The notes: a model not told the origin generated them from the letters alone. A stretch of DNA of 64,000 bases from Chitinophaga eiseniae (GCF_012641265.1 NZ_JABAHZ010000013.1:50505-114504); one strand, 5' to 3'; shown: positions 1 to 9,408, numbered from the stretch's first letter. Made by a program: numbers and translations.

Positions 1-1237
1 CATGCTACTGTTTGTAGGAGCGATGGGTAAATCTGCCCAGATTCCTTTATACACCTGGTTGCCGGATGCGATGGCGGGTCCTACCCCGGTATCTGCCCTG
101 ATCCACGCCGCTACCATGGTGACCGCCGGTATTTACATGATTGCCCGCAGCAACGTGATTTATACATTGGCACCACATGTGCAAACGGTAGTAGCGATTA
201 TCGGTCTGGCTACCGCCCTGTTTGCTGCTTCTATTGCGTTAAAACAAAATGATATTAAAAAAGTGCTGGCTTATTCTACTGTGAGCCAGCTGGGTTATAT
301 GTTCCTGGCCCTGGGCGTAGGTGCTTATGGAGCGGCGGTGTTTCACGTAATGACACATGCCTTCTTCAAAGCTTTATTATTCCTTGGTTCGGGTTCTGTA
401 ATTCACGCCATGGGCGGTGAACAGGATATCCGCAAAATGGGTGGTTTGAAGAAGTTCATGCCTACTACAAGTTTGACTTTCTTCATAGGCTGTTTGGCTA
501 TTGCTGGTTTTCCGGGGCTTTCTGGCTTCTTCTCCAAAGATGAGATCCTGGCGCAGGCTTATGCCAATAACCCGGTGTTATATGTACTGGGGTTGGTTGG
601 TGCACTGATGACAGCCTTCTACATGTTCCGTTTATACTACATCACTTTTGCCGGTAAATTCCGGGGTACACACGACCAGGAACACCACCTGCACGAAAGT
701 CCCGCTGCTATTACTATTCCGTTGGTGATCCTTGCAGTGCTTTCTATCTTCAGTGGTTATATTGGCTTACCGGAAGTATTTCATACAAAGAACCTGCTGG
801 CAGATTACCTATCGCCTGTATTTGCACCTTCCGCACCTTTTGCAGTGGAGCATCATATGACTGAAGGCACTGAATGGTTATTGATGGGAGTAAGCAGTGT
901 GCTGGTCATCATATTTATCCTGCTGGCCCGTCAGAAATTTGCGAGCTATGAAGATACCGGCGCTGAAAGCACTGGCTTCGGTAAAGTGCTGGAAAACAAA
1001 TGGTATATAGATGAATTGTATGATACTATCATAGTGAAACCATTGTATGAACTGGGTCGTTTCTTCCGGGATACGGTAGAAAAGGCAGGTATCGACAAGC
1101 TGGTAAATGGTATCGGGCGTGGTGTACAGCTGGGTGGCCAGCGGATTCGCCTGGTACAGAATGGCCTGGTAGGTTTTTACATCTTTGCCATGGTGATCGG
1201 TATGATTGTATTATTTGTGATCGGATTCTTATTATAA
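1..1237 (+). CDS. nuoL: NADH-quinone oxidoreductase subunit L, C-terminal part (5' end outside window)
   Basis: Proton-pumping antiporter-like membrane subunit of respiratory complex I. About 411 residues are present. The reading frame is open from the left edge and the ATG at base 2 is an internal methionine, because the motif around it (GKSAQIPLYTWLPDAM) lies well inside NuoL. The family signature HAATMVTAGIYM and several transmembrane segments follow. The C-terminal part ends with a hydrophobic helix, as in the NuoL lateral-helix and last-TM arrangement. Stop TAA at 1235-1237, 33 bp before nuoM. The nuoL-M-N order is that of a normal nuo operon. Confidence 0.96.
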   Translation, partial: MLLFVGAMGKSAQIPLYTWLPDAMAGPTPVSALIHAATMVTAGIYMIARSNVIYTLAPHVQTVVAIIGLATALFAASIALKQNDIKKVLAYSTVSQLGYMFLALGVGAYGAAVFHVMTHAFFKALLFLGSGSVIHAMGGEQDIRKMGGLKKFMPTTSLTFFIGCLAIAGFPGLSGFFSKDEILAQAYANNPVLYVLGLVGALMTAFYMFRLYYITFAGKFRGTHDQEHHLHESPAAITIPLVILAVLSIFSGYIGLPEVFHTKNLLADYLSPVFAPSAPFAVEHHMTEGTEWLLMGVSSVLVIIFILLARQKFASYEDTGAESTGFGKVLENKWYIDELYDTIIVKPLYELGRFFRDTVEKAGIDKLVNGIGRGVQLGGQRIRLVQNGLVGFYIFAMVIGMIVLFVIGFLL

Positions 1238-1270
1238 ACCAATAGCAGAAGTTACAAGCGCAGATAAATT

Positions 1271-2707
1271 ATGTTGACAGTTTTATTAATATTGATTCCT
1301 TTCATAGCCGGCCTTATCGCATTTGGTCTGAAGGGATCCGGGCCAAAAGTGCTGGGCATGATTTCATCGCTGGCAACAGTGGTGTTAGCAATAGGAGCAT
1401 GGTGCCGTTTTCGTACTGCTCCAGACAGTCTGAATCTTGTTGCGAACTGGATTCCACAGCTGGGAAGTCAATTTCGTGTAGGGTTAGATGGAATGGGCGT
1501 GATGCTTTGCTTATTGACAGCGATAGCTTCTCTGCTGGTTTTCATTACTATTTATAGCCGCGACTATGAAAAGCCAGGTGCTTTTTATGGTTTGATGTTA
1601 TTGTCCCAGGCCGGGCTGACCGGTGTTTTCACCGCTTTTGATGCCTTGCAGTTTTACATCTTCTGGGAATTAGCGCTGATACCTGTTTATTTCCTCTGCT
1701 CTTTATGGGGAGGCGAAAAACGTATAGCCGTTACCTTTAAATTCTTTGTATATACTTTCCTCGGTTCACTGTTGATGATGGTAGGTATCATCTACCTGTA
1801 CTTTCAGACTGCTGATCATTCCTTCAGCTGGTCTTCCTTCAGCAGTATTCACCTGAACCCGGATGATCAGAAATGGTTATTCTGGTTATTCTTTGTGGCA
1901 TTTGCCATTAAGATGCCCATATTTCCGTTTCATACCTGGCAGCCAGATACCTATGAACAGTCGCCTACACCTGTTACGATGATCCTTTCCGGTGTCATGG
2001 TAAAAATGGGGTTATTTGGTGTTATCCGCTGGTTATTGCCGGTAATTCCGCAGGGCGCCGCTATGTGGTCTGATGTGGCCATTGTGCTGTGTGTGATCGG
2101 TATTATCTATGCTTCCTGTATCGCGATGGTGCAGAACGATCTGAAACGCCTGATTGCTTATTCTTCTATTGCCCACATTGGCCTGATGTGCGCTGCTATT
2201 TTCGCTAACAACGAACAAAGTCTGCAGGGTGTGTTGATCCAGATGTTTAACCATGGTATCAATATCATTGGTTTGTGGATTATCGTAGAAGTGATACAGC
2301 AACGTTTGGGAGTGAAGAACATGGATCAGATGGGTGGTATGGCCCGGAAAGCTCCCCGGATGGCTATTTTCCTCGTTATTATCAGTCTGGCCAACATCGG
2401 CTTACCGCTTACCAATGGTTTCATCGGTGAGTTCCTGATGTTCAGCGGATTGTTCCAATATAATCACTGGTTTATGGCATTTGCCGGATTAGGTATTATC
2501 CTCGCTGCTGTTTATACCCTGGGTATGATACAGAAGGTGATATTTGGTGAAAGCAATGACTTAACCGACACCACTACAGATTTGCAGCCTGGCGAAACCC
2601 TGGCTTTGAGCCTGGTTGTGATCATGATTATTGTGTTGGGTGTGTATCCAAAGCCAATGCTGGATTTGGTGAGCAGCACATCTGAAGTGGTAAATAAATT
2701 GTTTTGA
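1271..2707 (+). CDS. nuoM: NADH-quinone oxidoreductase subunit M
   Basis: Antiporter-like proton-translocating membrane subunit of complex I, 478 residues and almost entirely hydrophobic. The conserved TM5 glutamate sits in FWELALIPVYF (E133). The family motif FPFHTWQPDTYEQSPTPVT and the lysine-bearing segment VQNDLKRLIAYSSIAHIG are present. It lies 33 bp after nuoL and 68 bp before nuoN, on the same strand, so one transcript is likely. Length and motifs are normal. The start ATG is followed directly by the first membrane segment. Confidence 0.97.
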   Translation: MLTVLLILIPFIAGLIAFGLKGSGPKVLGMISSLATVVLAIGAWCRFRTAPDSLNLVANWIPQLGSQFRVGLDGMGVMLCLLTAIASLLVFITIYSRDYEKPGAFYGLMLLSQAGLTGVFTAFDALQFYIFWELALIPVYFLCSLWGGEKRIAVTFKFFVYTFLGSLLMMVGIIYLYFQTADHSFSWSSFSSIHLNPDDQKWLFWLFFVAFAIKMPIFPFHTWQPDTYEQSPTPVTMILSGVMVKMGLFGVIRWLLPVIPQGAAMWSDVAIVLCVIGIIYASCIAMVQNDLKRLIAYSSIAHIGLMCAAIFANNEQSLQGVLIQMFNHGINIIGLWIIVEVIQQRLGVKNMDQMGGMARKAPRMAIFLVIISLANIGLPLTNGFIGEFLMFSGLFQYNHWFMAFAGLGIILAAVYTLGMIQKVIFGESNDLTDTTTDLQPGETLALSLVVIMIIVLGVYPKPMLDLVSSTSEVVNKLF

Positions 2708-2775
2708 GATTTGGTCATTTAGGTACTGAATAACGAAATGGAAAAATTTGTAACGGGGTTTTGTAACGCAAAAAT

Positions 2776-4149
2776 ATGAATGCACTAATTTCTACTGCTT
2801 TATCGGGCGTTGTACTGATGTTTGTTGGTTTATTTGTACGCAATAAGCAGCATATTAAATTTTTTGCCATCGCGGCCATCATTATAGCATTTATTGCTAA
2901 CCTGGCGCAGTATCCGTCTGTAGAACACGGCGGTTATGTGATGTATGGCATGATTGAAGTGACCAAATTTGGCGTGTTGTTCAATGCAGTAGCTTTGGGC
3001 GCCACTTTGTTATATTTCCTGTTATCCGGCAGTGAGTTTGAAAAAGTAGGAGAGCATGTGGCAGACTATTTTACCCTGGTGTTCTTTATCCTGGCGGGTA
3101 TCTCCCTGGCAGCTACTTTCAGCAACCTCCTTATGTTGTTCCTGGCTATTGAAATCATGTCTATTCCGCAGTATATCCTCGCAGGAGCCGACAAGAAGAG
3201 CCTGAAGGGTAATGAAGCTTCCCTGAAGTACTTCCTGATGGGATCTTTTTCTACGGGTATTTTACTGATGGGTATTACCCTCATATATGGAGCCGCCGGC
3301 ACTTTTGATATCGCAGGTTTAGGCCTGGGTACAGAAAGTGTACATCCCCTGGCATTGTGCGGTATTATCCTGATCGTATTTGCATTATCCTTTAAAGTAT
3401 CGGCAGCACCTTTCCACTTCTGGACACCAGACGTATACGATGGTTCACCCACCGTATTTACTTCTTTCATGTCTACCATTGTAAAGGCAGGTGCTTTTGT
3501 AGCTTTTTTACGGATGTTCCACGGCAGCTTTGCTGGTGGAACTATCAGCGAGCATTGGACCCTGATCCTGTCTATCATCACTGCGGTAACCCTGGTGATT
3601 GGTAACTTCAGCGCCGTATTCCAGCAGAGTGTGAAACGTATGCTGGCCTACTCCAGTATCGCACAGGCAGGCTTTATGCTGTTTGCCGTAGTAGCCATGA
3701 ATGATATGGGTACACAGGGCATCGTGTTATATGCAGCTGCTTACAGCATTGCTACCATTGGTGTATTTGGCGTGCTGATGAAACTGAAAGATTATACTTT
3801 CGAGGGATTCAATGGCCTTGCCCGTAAACAGCCTTTGCTGGCTGCTGCAACAGCAGTCTTCCTGTTTTCCCTGGCAGGCATTCCTGTAACTGCTGGTTTC
3901 TTCGCCAAATACTTTGTATTATCTGCCGCTATCCAGCACGGCCATTTACTGTGGCTGGTAATACTGGCAGTGCTTTGTGCGGCTATCAGCGTGTATTACT
4001 ATTTCCGTGTCATCATTGCCATGTATTTCAGAACCGGTGAGCCTGAAGTAGAAAACATCTCCGGAGGCTTTAAAGCTGCATTAATACTGGCAGTAGCCCT
4101 GGTACTGGTATTGGGATTATTCCCGAACCTGTTACTTTGCTGGCTGTAA
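2776..4149 (+). CDS. nuoN: NADH-quinone oxidoreductase subunit N
   Basis: Third antiporter-like subunit of complex I, 457 residues with many membrane helices. Recognised by FHFWTPDVYDGSPTVFT and by QQSVKRMLAYSSIAQAGF, the quinone/proton-pumping family core. It is the last gene of the nuo operon in this window and is followed within 25 bp by a strong terminator hairpin. A 184-residue reading frame antisense to part of this gene has no independent support. Confidence 0.97.
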   Translation: MNALISTALSGVVLMFVGLFVRNKQHIKFFAIAAIIIAFIANLAQYPSVEHGGYVMYGMIEVTKFGVLFNAVALGATLLYFLLSGSEFEKVGEHVADYFTLVFFILAGISLAATFSNLLMLFLAIEIMSIPQYILAGADKKSLKGNEASLKYFLMGSFSTGILLMGITLIYGAAGTFDIAGLGLGTESVHPLALCGIILIVFALSFKVSAAPFHFWTPDVYDGSPTVFTSFMSTIVKAGAFVAFLRMFHGSFAGGTISEHWTLILSIITAVTLVIGNFSAVFQQSVKRMLAYSSIAQAGFMLFAVVAMNDMGTQGIVLYAAAYSIATIGVFGVLMKLKDYTFEGFNGLARKQPLLAAATAVFLFSLAGIPVTAGFFAKYFVLSAAIQHGHLLWLVILAVLCAAISVYYYFRVIIAMYFRTGEPEVENISGGFKAALILAVALVLVLGLFPNLLLCWL

Positions 4150-4170
4150 TCACCAGTTACCAGATAATGG

Positions 4171-4203
4171 AAAGACCGGGGCACACGCTCCGGTCTTTTT
4201 TAT
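4171..4203 (+). terminator. Rho-independent terminator of the nuo operon
   Basis: Stem AAAGACCGG (4171-4179) pairs with CCGGTCTTT (4190-4198) around a 10-nt loop, followed by a T run. It starts 22 bp after the nuoN stop. Confidence 0.85.
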
Positions 4204-4256
4204 TGCTGCTACCGGCCAGCTGCTGACGCCGCTCATCCCAAAATGAACGAATTAAA

Positions 4257-4284
4257 TACCTATATTACGTTAACTTTATAGGTA
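4257..4284. promoter_or_regulatory. Operator-like inverted repeat upstream of the ABC permease
   Basis: Perfect 8-bp arms TACCTATA (4257-4264) and TATAGGTA (4277-4284) with a 12-nt spacer, ending 10 bp before the permease ATG. The spacer overlaps a weak -7-like TAACTTTA. It may be a repressor site or simply the promoter region; nothing else supports a role. Confidence 0.35.
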
Positions 4285-4294
4285 ACCCAATATT

Positions 4295-5572
4295 ATGCAA
4301 GCAAGAGATATTTTTTCCCTGGCGTACCGTTCTGTAACTGGCAATAAGCTGCGTACAGGCCTTACTGTGTCCATTATTGCATTGGGTATTACGGTGCTGG
4401 TGGGGATTCTTACTGCGATCGACAGCATGAAAAGCAGTATTTACAGCAGTTTTGCGAGTATGGGGGCCAACAGCTTTTCCATTCGTAACCGGGGCATGCA
4501 GCTACACATGGGGGATGATGGCGATAAAGCCTCCAAGGGGAATAAAAATATCAAGAAGGTAAAGAAGTCCAACAGCAATAAAATGATCCGCTACCCGGAA
4601 GCCGTGGCTTTCCGCGACCGGTATAAATTCCCGGCTATCGTAAGCGTATCTTTCCAGGCCAGCGGTATTGCCACCGTGTATAAAGATGACAAGAAAACCA
4701 ACCCTAACGTACAGGTAATAGGGGGCGATGAAAACTACCTGGAAATCTCCAACTATGAAGTCGCCCAGGGACGTAATTTTAACCAGCTGGATGTGCAATC
4801 GGGCCGGAATGTGGCCATCCTGGGACAGGATGTTGCCCAGAAGCTCTTTGGTAAAGACATGAAGAATGTGGTAAATAATACCGTCCGGGTGGGAGATATA
4901 CGCTACCGCGTTATTGGCGTGTTGGCTTCCAAAGGAAGCAGCAAAATGATGAGTGCCGACAACGTAGTAATTACTACCGTAAATAATACCCGGCGCATTT
5001 TTGACCGCCCTAATGCCAGCTACCAGATTGGCGTGTCGGTGAAAGATATCAAGCAAATGGATGCCGCCCAGGGAGAAGCCATCGGGTTGTTCCGCATTAT
5101 CCGGGGACTGGCGATCACTGAAGAAGATAACTTTGAGCTGAGTAAAAGTGACAGCATCGCAGAAATGTTGTTCTCCAGTTTGGGAAAAGTGAACCTCTTT
5201 GCTATTGTTATTGCCTTTATTACACTTTTCGGATCAGCTATTGGTCTCATGAATATTATGCTGGTATCAGTAGCAGAGCGTACCCGCGAAATAGGCGTTA
5301 CTAAAGCTTTGGGCGCCACCAGTAAAGTTGTACGCACCCAGTTCCTGTATGAGGCGATTATTATTAGTGTGATGGGAGGAATTATCGGGGTTATCATGGG
5401 TATGTTACTGGGTAACATTGTGTCGGCATTACTGAAATCTTCTTTTATCATCCCCTGGTTGTGGATATTGATAGGGGTAAGCCTCTGTGCGGCAGTAGGC
5501 CTGGTGTCTGGCATTTATCCCGCTTATAAAGCCTCCAAATTAGATCCTATTATAGCCTTGAGATACGAATAA
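4295..5572 (+). CDS. ABC transporter permease, MacB/FtsX type
   Basis: Membrane permease of the MacB/LolC-like class, 425 residues. The N-terminal transmembrane helix (about residues 20-45) is followed by a large extracytoplasmic MacB-type domain (about 50-270). Three C-terminal helices form the FtsX core, with the signature VAERTREIGVTKALGA. No ATPase gene adjoins it, so its partner is encoded elsewhere. The substrate cannot be read from the sequence; relatives export peptides or lipoproteins or act as mechanotransmitters. It starts after the nuo terminator and so has its own promoter. Confidence 0.88.
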   Translation: MQARDIFSLAYRSVTGNKLRTGLTVSIIALGITVLVGILTAIDSMKSSIYSSFASMGANSFSIRNRGMQLHMGDDGDKASKGNKNIKKVKKSNSNKMIRYPEAVAFRDRYKFPAIVSVSFQASGIATVYKDDKKTNPNVQVIGGDENYLEISNYEVAQGRNFNQLDVQSGRNVAILGQDVAQKLFGKDMKNVVNNTVRVGDIRYRVIGVLASKGSSKMMSADNVVITTVNNTRRIFDRPNASYQIGVSVKDIKQMDAAQGEAIGLFRIIRGLAITEEDNFELSKSDSIAEMLFSSLGKVNLFAIVIAFITLFGSAIGLMNIMLVSVAERTREIGVTKALGATSKVVRTQFLYEAIIISVMGGIIGVIMGMLLGNIVSALLKSSFIIPWLWILIGVSLCAAVGLVSGIYPAYKASKLDPIIALRYE

Positions 5573-5584
5573 TATTTTATTATC

Positions 5585-5616
5585 TTGTTGTTTTCCATGT
5601 TCATGTAAAACAACAA
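5585..5616. promoter_or_regulatory. Inverted repeat just upstream of the GntP-family permease
   Basis: Perfect 10-bp arms TTGTTGTTTT (5585-5594) and AAAACAACAA (5607-5616) around a 12-nt spacer, which itself contains CATG-TT-CATG. The right arm ends 5 bp before the permease ATG. It could be an operator or a translation-initiation hairpin. There is no T run on the + strand, so it is not a normal terminator. Confidence 0.45.
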
Positions 5617-5621
5617 TACAT

Positions 5622-6935
5622 ATGCCCTTATTAGTTGTTATCGCCGCTATTCTTTTACTGGTAGTACTGGTTACCTGGTGCAAACTCAATACTTTCCTTT
5701 CTTTCCTGATCGTGTCTTTGTTGATGGGGCTGGCCCTGCACATGAAGGTAACAGACATTACACAGTCTATTCAAACAGGTATAGGTAAAACGCTGGGTTC
5801 GCTGATTGTGATTATTGTTTTTGGTGCTATGCTTGGTAAGCTGGTAGCGGAAAGTGGTGCGGGACAAAAGATTGCCGGAGGCCTGATGAATATATTTGGA
5901 CCGAAGTATGTGCAGTGGTCGCTCATGCTCACCGGTTTTATTGTAGGTATTCCCTTGTTTTATAACATCGGATTTGTGTTAATGGTTCCTCTGATCTTCA
6001 CCGTGGCAGCACGTACTAAATTACCCGTGGTATACCTGGGTATTCCCATGCTGGCCTCTTTATCCGTAACGCATGGTTATTTGCCTCCACATCCTTCGCC
6101 CACTGCGCTGATACAGCAGTTTCATGCTAATATGGGAATGACTTTATTATTCGGTATCATGATAGCCATTCCGGCTATTATATTGGCGGGGCCTGTGTTT
6201 TCGCGTTTCCTGAAACATTATACCAATCCTCCGGGACAGATGTTTGTTGCTCCGCCCATTCCGGAAGAGCAGTTACCGGGAATGTTTACCAGTTTGTTTG
6301 CCGCCTTGCTGCCGGTGTTTCTGCTGGCAGGAACGGCGTTGGCAAAGTTATGGGTAGCAAAGGACAGCGCTTTGTTCCACGTAGCCGACTGGCTGGGAGA
6401 GCCGTTAATAGTGATGTTGCTGGCGGTGCTGAATGGCATGTATTTACTGGGGTTAAGAAGAGGAATGCCTGCAAAGAAAGTGATGGGTATTATGGATGAT
6501 GCAGTAAGAGATGTAGCCGTAATTATTCTCATCATCGGAGGTTCGGGTGCATTGACACAGTTATTGCACGATAGCAAGGTAAGCGCTTATATTGCAGATA
6601 CTTTACAACATATGCATCTGCATCCATTACTGCTGGCCTGGGGCATTGCTGCTATTATTCGCGTATGTATCGGATCTGCTACTGTAGCGGGTTTAACTAC
6701 AGCGGGGATTGTAGCACCCATGATTGCTGCATCGGGTGTAAATCCAAATCTCATGGTATTGGCTACCGGAGCAGGAAGCCTGATGTTTTCTCATATTAAT
6801 GATGCAGGCTTCTGGATGTTCAAGGAATATTTTAACTTGTCGGTAAAGGACACGATTAAAACCTGGTCGGTGATGGAAACAATCGTTTCTGTAACGGGGT
6901 TGATCGGATGTTTGCTATTAAGTATGATTGTATAA
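5622..6935 (+). CDS. GntP-family permease (gluconate/D-serine type)
   Basis: Inner-membrane proton symporter of the gluconate permease (GntP) family, 437 residues with about 12 membrane helices. Conserved features are GIPLFYNIGFVLMVPL, THGYLPPHPSPTA and a C-terminal HINDAGFWMFKEYF. Characterised members carry gluconate, D-glycerate or D-serine (DsdX). The next gene, 56 bp away with no terminator between, encodes a fold-type III PLP enzyme of the D-threonine aldolase / D-serine dehydratase group, which favours a D-amino acid substrate here. No gluconate kinase is nearby. Confidence 0.88.
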   Translation: MPLLVVIAAILLLVVLVTWCKLNTFLSFLIVSLLMGLALHMKVTDITQSIQTGIGKTLGSLIVIIVFGAMLGKLVAESGAGQKIAGGLMNIFGPKYVQWSLMLTGFIVGIPLFYNIGFVLMVPLIFTVAARTKLPVVYLGIPMLASLSVTHGYLPPHPSPTALIQQFHANMGMTLLFGIMIAIPAIILAGPVFSRFLKHYTNPPGQMFVAPPIPEEQLPGMFTSLFAALLPVFLLAGTALAKLWVAKDSALFHVADWLGEPLIVMLLAVLNGMYLLGLRRGMPAKKVMGIMDDAVRDVAVIILIIGGSGALTQLLHDSKVSAYIADTLQHMHLHPLLLAWGIAAIIRVCIGSATVAGLTTAGIVAPMIAASGVNPNLMVLATGAGSLMFSHINDAGFWMFKEYFNLSVKDTIKTWSVMETIVSVTGLIGCLLLSMIV

Positions 6936-6991
6936 CACCGATGGCTAAACGTAAATAAATTAACAGAGGTGTAAAAAATAAATTTTTATTC

Positions 6992-8095
6992 ATGGAATGG
7001 TATCAGCTTGCAAATGCTGCGCAGATTGATTCTCCGGCAATAGTTATATACAGGGGAAGGGTAAAAGATAATATCGCTTTATTGAAAAAAATGATCGATG
7101 ATATACAACGGTTACGCCCACACGTAAAAACAAATAAGATAGCAGAAGTAGTGCAGTTGATGCAGGAAGCCGGTATACAGCGGTTTAAATGTGCTACAAT
7201 AGCGGAAGCAGAAATGCTGGGGATGGTGCAGGCTGAAGATGTATTGCTGGCTTATCAGCCGGTGGGCCCTAAAATAGTGCGACTGCTGGAATTGGCACAG
7301 AAATATCCACATACTACCTTTTCCTGTGTGACCGATAACACAGATGCGGCGCTGGCCATCAGTGATATCTTTGCAGTACAGGGACGGCGTTTGCCAGTGT
7401 ATGTTGATCTGAATGTTGGCATGAATCGTACGGGAATCAAACCTGGACAAGCTGCACTGCAACTATACAAGTATCTTCATACCCTGCCAGGTGTAACCCC
7501 GGTAGGATTACATGCATACGACGGACATATTCATGATACGGATATGATCATACGAAAGGAAAAATGTGATGCGGCATATGCTTCGGTAGCTGTGCTGGCG
7601 GAGCAAATTGCCGAAGCGGGCATACCCCGACCGGTAATTATTGCAGGCGGTAGTCCCACATTCCCGGTACATGCGAAACGAAAAGATATAGAATGCAGCC
7701 CGGGTACTTTTGTATTCTGGGACTGGGGATATGGAAGGAACTTACCAGAGCAACCATTCAAATGGGCGGCGTTGGTACTCAGCCGGGTAATATCGGTTAT
7801 TGATGAACAACACATTTGTCTTGATCTCGGTCATAAATCAGTGGCTGCAGAAAGCCCCCAGCCACGGGTTCATTTTTTGAATGCACCCACTGCACAAATC
7901 ATCTCTCAAAGTGAAGAACACCTGGTGCTCAAGGTAGAAGCTGCCAGTCACTTCCCGGTGGGCACCGTGTTATACGGTGTACCGCTTCACATATGCCCTA
8001 CGGTGGCGTTATATGAGAAAGCGTATGTAGTGGAAGATAATACCGCTATTGCCAACTGGCGTATTGTGGCCCGTGACAGGCAGATTATTATTTAG
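6992..8095 (+). CDS. Fold-type III PLP enzyme, D-serine dehydratase / D-threonine aldolase-like
   Basis: Cytoplasmic PLP enzyme with an alanine-racemase-like barrel, 367 residues. The motif RPHVKTNK carries the presumed PLP lysine (K46). Near the C terminus LHICPT gives an H-x-C pair (H333, C335). In this family H-x-C is the zinc pair described for animal-type D-serine dehydratase, whereas D-threonine aldolases have H-x-D. D-serine dehydration to pyruvate is therefore the preferred reading, but the substrate is inferred. It forms a likely operon with the GntP-family permease 56 bp upstream. Confidence 0.82.
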   Translation: MEWYQLANAAQIDSPAIVIYRGRVKDNIALLKKMIDDIQRLRPHVKTNKIAEVVQLMQEAGIQRFKCATIAEAEMLGMVQAEDVLLAYQPVGPKIVRLLELAQKYPHTTFSCVTDNTDAALAISDIFAVQGRRLPVYVDLNVGMNRTGIKPGQAALQLYKYLHTLPGVTPVGLHAYDGHIHDTDMIIRKEKCDAAYASVAVLAEQIAEAGIPRPVIIAGGSPTFPVHAKRKDIECSPGTFVFWDWGYGRNLPEQPFKWAALVLSRVISVIDEQHICLDLGHKSVAAESPQPRVHFLNAPTAQIISQSEEHLVLKVEAASHFPVGTVLYGVPLHICPTVALYEKAYVVEDNTAIANWRIVARDRQIII

Positions 8096-8112
8096 CTGAA
8101 AGCGGAAGGCGC

Positions 8113-8193
8113 AAAGCAAAAAGCTATTGTGGAAGATGACCAAAGCGATTTAAATATTCGCTAAGATTATCCTCCACAATAGCTTTTTGCTTT
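8113..8193. terminator. Long inverted repeat between convergent genes
   Basis: Perfect 21-bp arms at 8113-8133 and 8173-8193 separated by 39 nt. The stem contains A-rich and T-rich tracts, so either strand could give a U-tailed transcript. It lies between the PLP enzyme (+) and a small secreted protein (-). The wide loop is unusual for a terminator; it could also be a dispersed intergenic repeat. Confidence 0.5.
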
Positions 8194-8211
8194 CTGCTTT
8201 AAGCTTTCTGC

Positions 8212-8613
8212 TTAATAATACAATTGAGTCAGGATATTGGTGTCATCGAAAGACTTGGGTTTTAATCCCAGGAATTCGGAGTATTGAGTGAGTGTAAACA
8301 GTGGTTTCAGTTTAGCGTGCAATCCATTTTGCATACTGTTCATTTTAGAGGTATACGCCTTTTCATTGTTCAGGCGTAACGGCTGAATATTTACTTTCTG
8401 GCGCAGATAACCCGTGATGATGTTGAGCAGTTTGGGTTTCTGTGCGTCCGTTAGTAAAAGCGTTTTATCCAGTTTACTGACAATAGAACTGGCGGTACCG
8501 TCTATATTCATGGTTGGGTTCTGGACCACGGCATCAACGGGCATTGCCAGCGTTGCGGCTGTAAAAGAACAAATGAGCAACAGCAATAATCCTGAAGTGA
8601 ACAGTTTTTTCAT
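8212..8613 (-). CDS. Small secreted protein of unknown function
   Basis: 133 residues with an N-terminal signal peptide (MKKLF, then a leucine-rich core ending near TLAMPVDA). The mature part is mostly helical and polar, with the segment KTLLLTDAQKPKLLNI, and has no recognisable catalytic motif. I do not recognise a family. It stands alone between the PLP enzyme (convergent) and a lipoprotein gene 51 bp upstream on the same strand. Export to the periplasm or outside is the only supported statement. Confidence 0.7.
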   Translation of the reverse strand: MKKLFTSGLLLLLICSFTAATLAMPVDAVVQNPTMNIDGTASSIVSKLDKTLLLTDAQKPKLLNIITGYLRQKVNIQPLRLNNEKAYTSKMNSMQNGLHAKLKPLFTLTQYSEFLGLKPKSFDDTNILTQLYY

Positions 8614-8664
8614 ATGTACGTGGGTTTGATGCAGGAGATTACTATTAAATATACTAAATAGTCT

Positions 8665-9399
8665 TTATTGCATCACCAGTTTTACATAGCGTATCTGTGT
8701 ATTTCCTTCTTCATTAATGGTAATGTATTCAGACAATAATGTTTTATCGTTAATCCATTGAACCATACCTGGGCCCCAATCGTCCAGGTTAGCTTCGCCA
8801 ACAGGTTTTATCTCGTTGTTATTTACGCTAAACAATTGAAACCCGTTGGGATCGAAAGCGGCCACGAGGTCCATGCATGCGGTCATGATGTACTTTTTAT
8901 CGGGCGAAATAGCGGGGGCTGACCAGGTGATCATTGAGTCGCCGTCGAGCGTATTTACCAGGGCAAAGGCGCTGCCTTCATAATAGCTGACAAAAAATCC
9001 TTTTCTTTTGATAGATGGATAGTTGGCCGCGTAAGTATACCCGATATACTCTTCGCCTTCGTTGCTATTGTCGGCCAGGATCCGCTGTTTGCCATTTTGG
9101 AGTTGTATGGTCAGTTTATTACCTTCTCTTTTTACGAGGGTATCTTTTGCCAGTACCTGGGCTTCGTTGGAATCTGATGGCGGAAGAGGGAATTTGTCAA
9201 AATCTGCCTTCTCAATAAAATAAACAAAGAATGTTTTATCACCTAGTTGAACTGTGTCGTCTGGTGTGCTGTGAATAGCCCGGGGGGTGGAATCGTTGGC
9301 AGTGGCTGCATTATTTTTGCTTTTCGTCTTACAGCCCAGCGCCAGTATTATGCCTGCGCAAAGCAGGAACCATAACTTATTCATCATCTTTTGTTGCAT
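8665..9399 (-). CDS. Lipoprotein of unknown function
   Basis: 244 residues with a type II signal sequence. The lipobox LALGC is followed by a serine/asparagine-rich linker and a roughly 190-residue soluble domain without a recognised motif. Three in-frame starts exist (9399, 9387, 9384). A candidate -7 box at 9409-9416 would put the transcript start near 9403, so the inner starts (MNKLWFLL) may be the real ones. It is probably exported to the outer or inner membrane. No function is proposed. Confidence 0.7.
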   Translation of the reverse strand: MQQKMMNKLWFLLCAGIILALGCKTKSKNNAATANDSTPRAIHSTPDDTVQLGDKTFFVYFIEKADFDKFPLPPSDSNEAQVLAKDTLVKREGNKLTIQLQNGKQRILADNSNEGEEYIGYTYAANYPSIKRKGFFVSYYEGSAFALVNTLDGDSMITWSAPAISPDKKYIMTACMDLVAAFDPNGFQLFSVNNNEIKPVGEANLDDWGPGMVQWINDKTLLSEYITINEEGNTQIRYVKLVMQ

Positions 9400-9408
9400 T
9401 TAAGTGTG

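Noticed and set aside
3066..3581. Open frame of 171 codons antisense to nuoN
   Set aside because: Composition shadow of a membrane gene; no promoter, no family resemblance.
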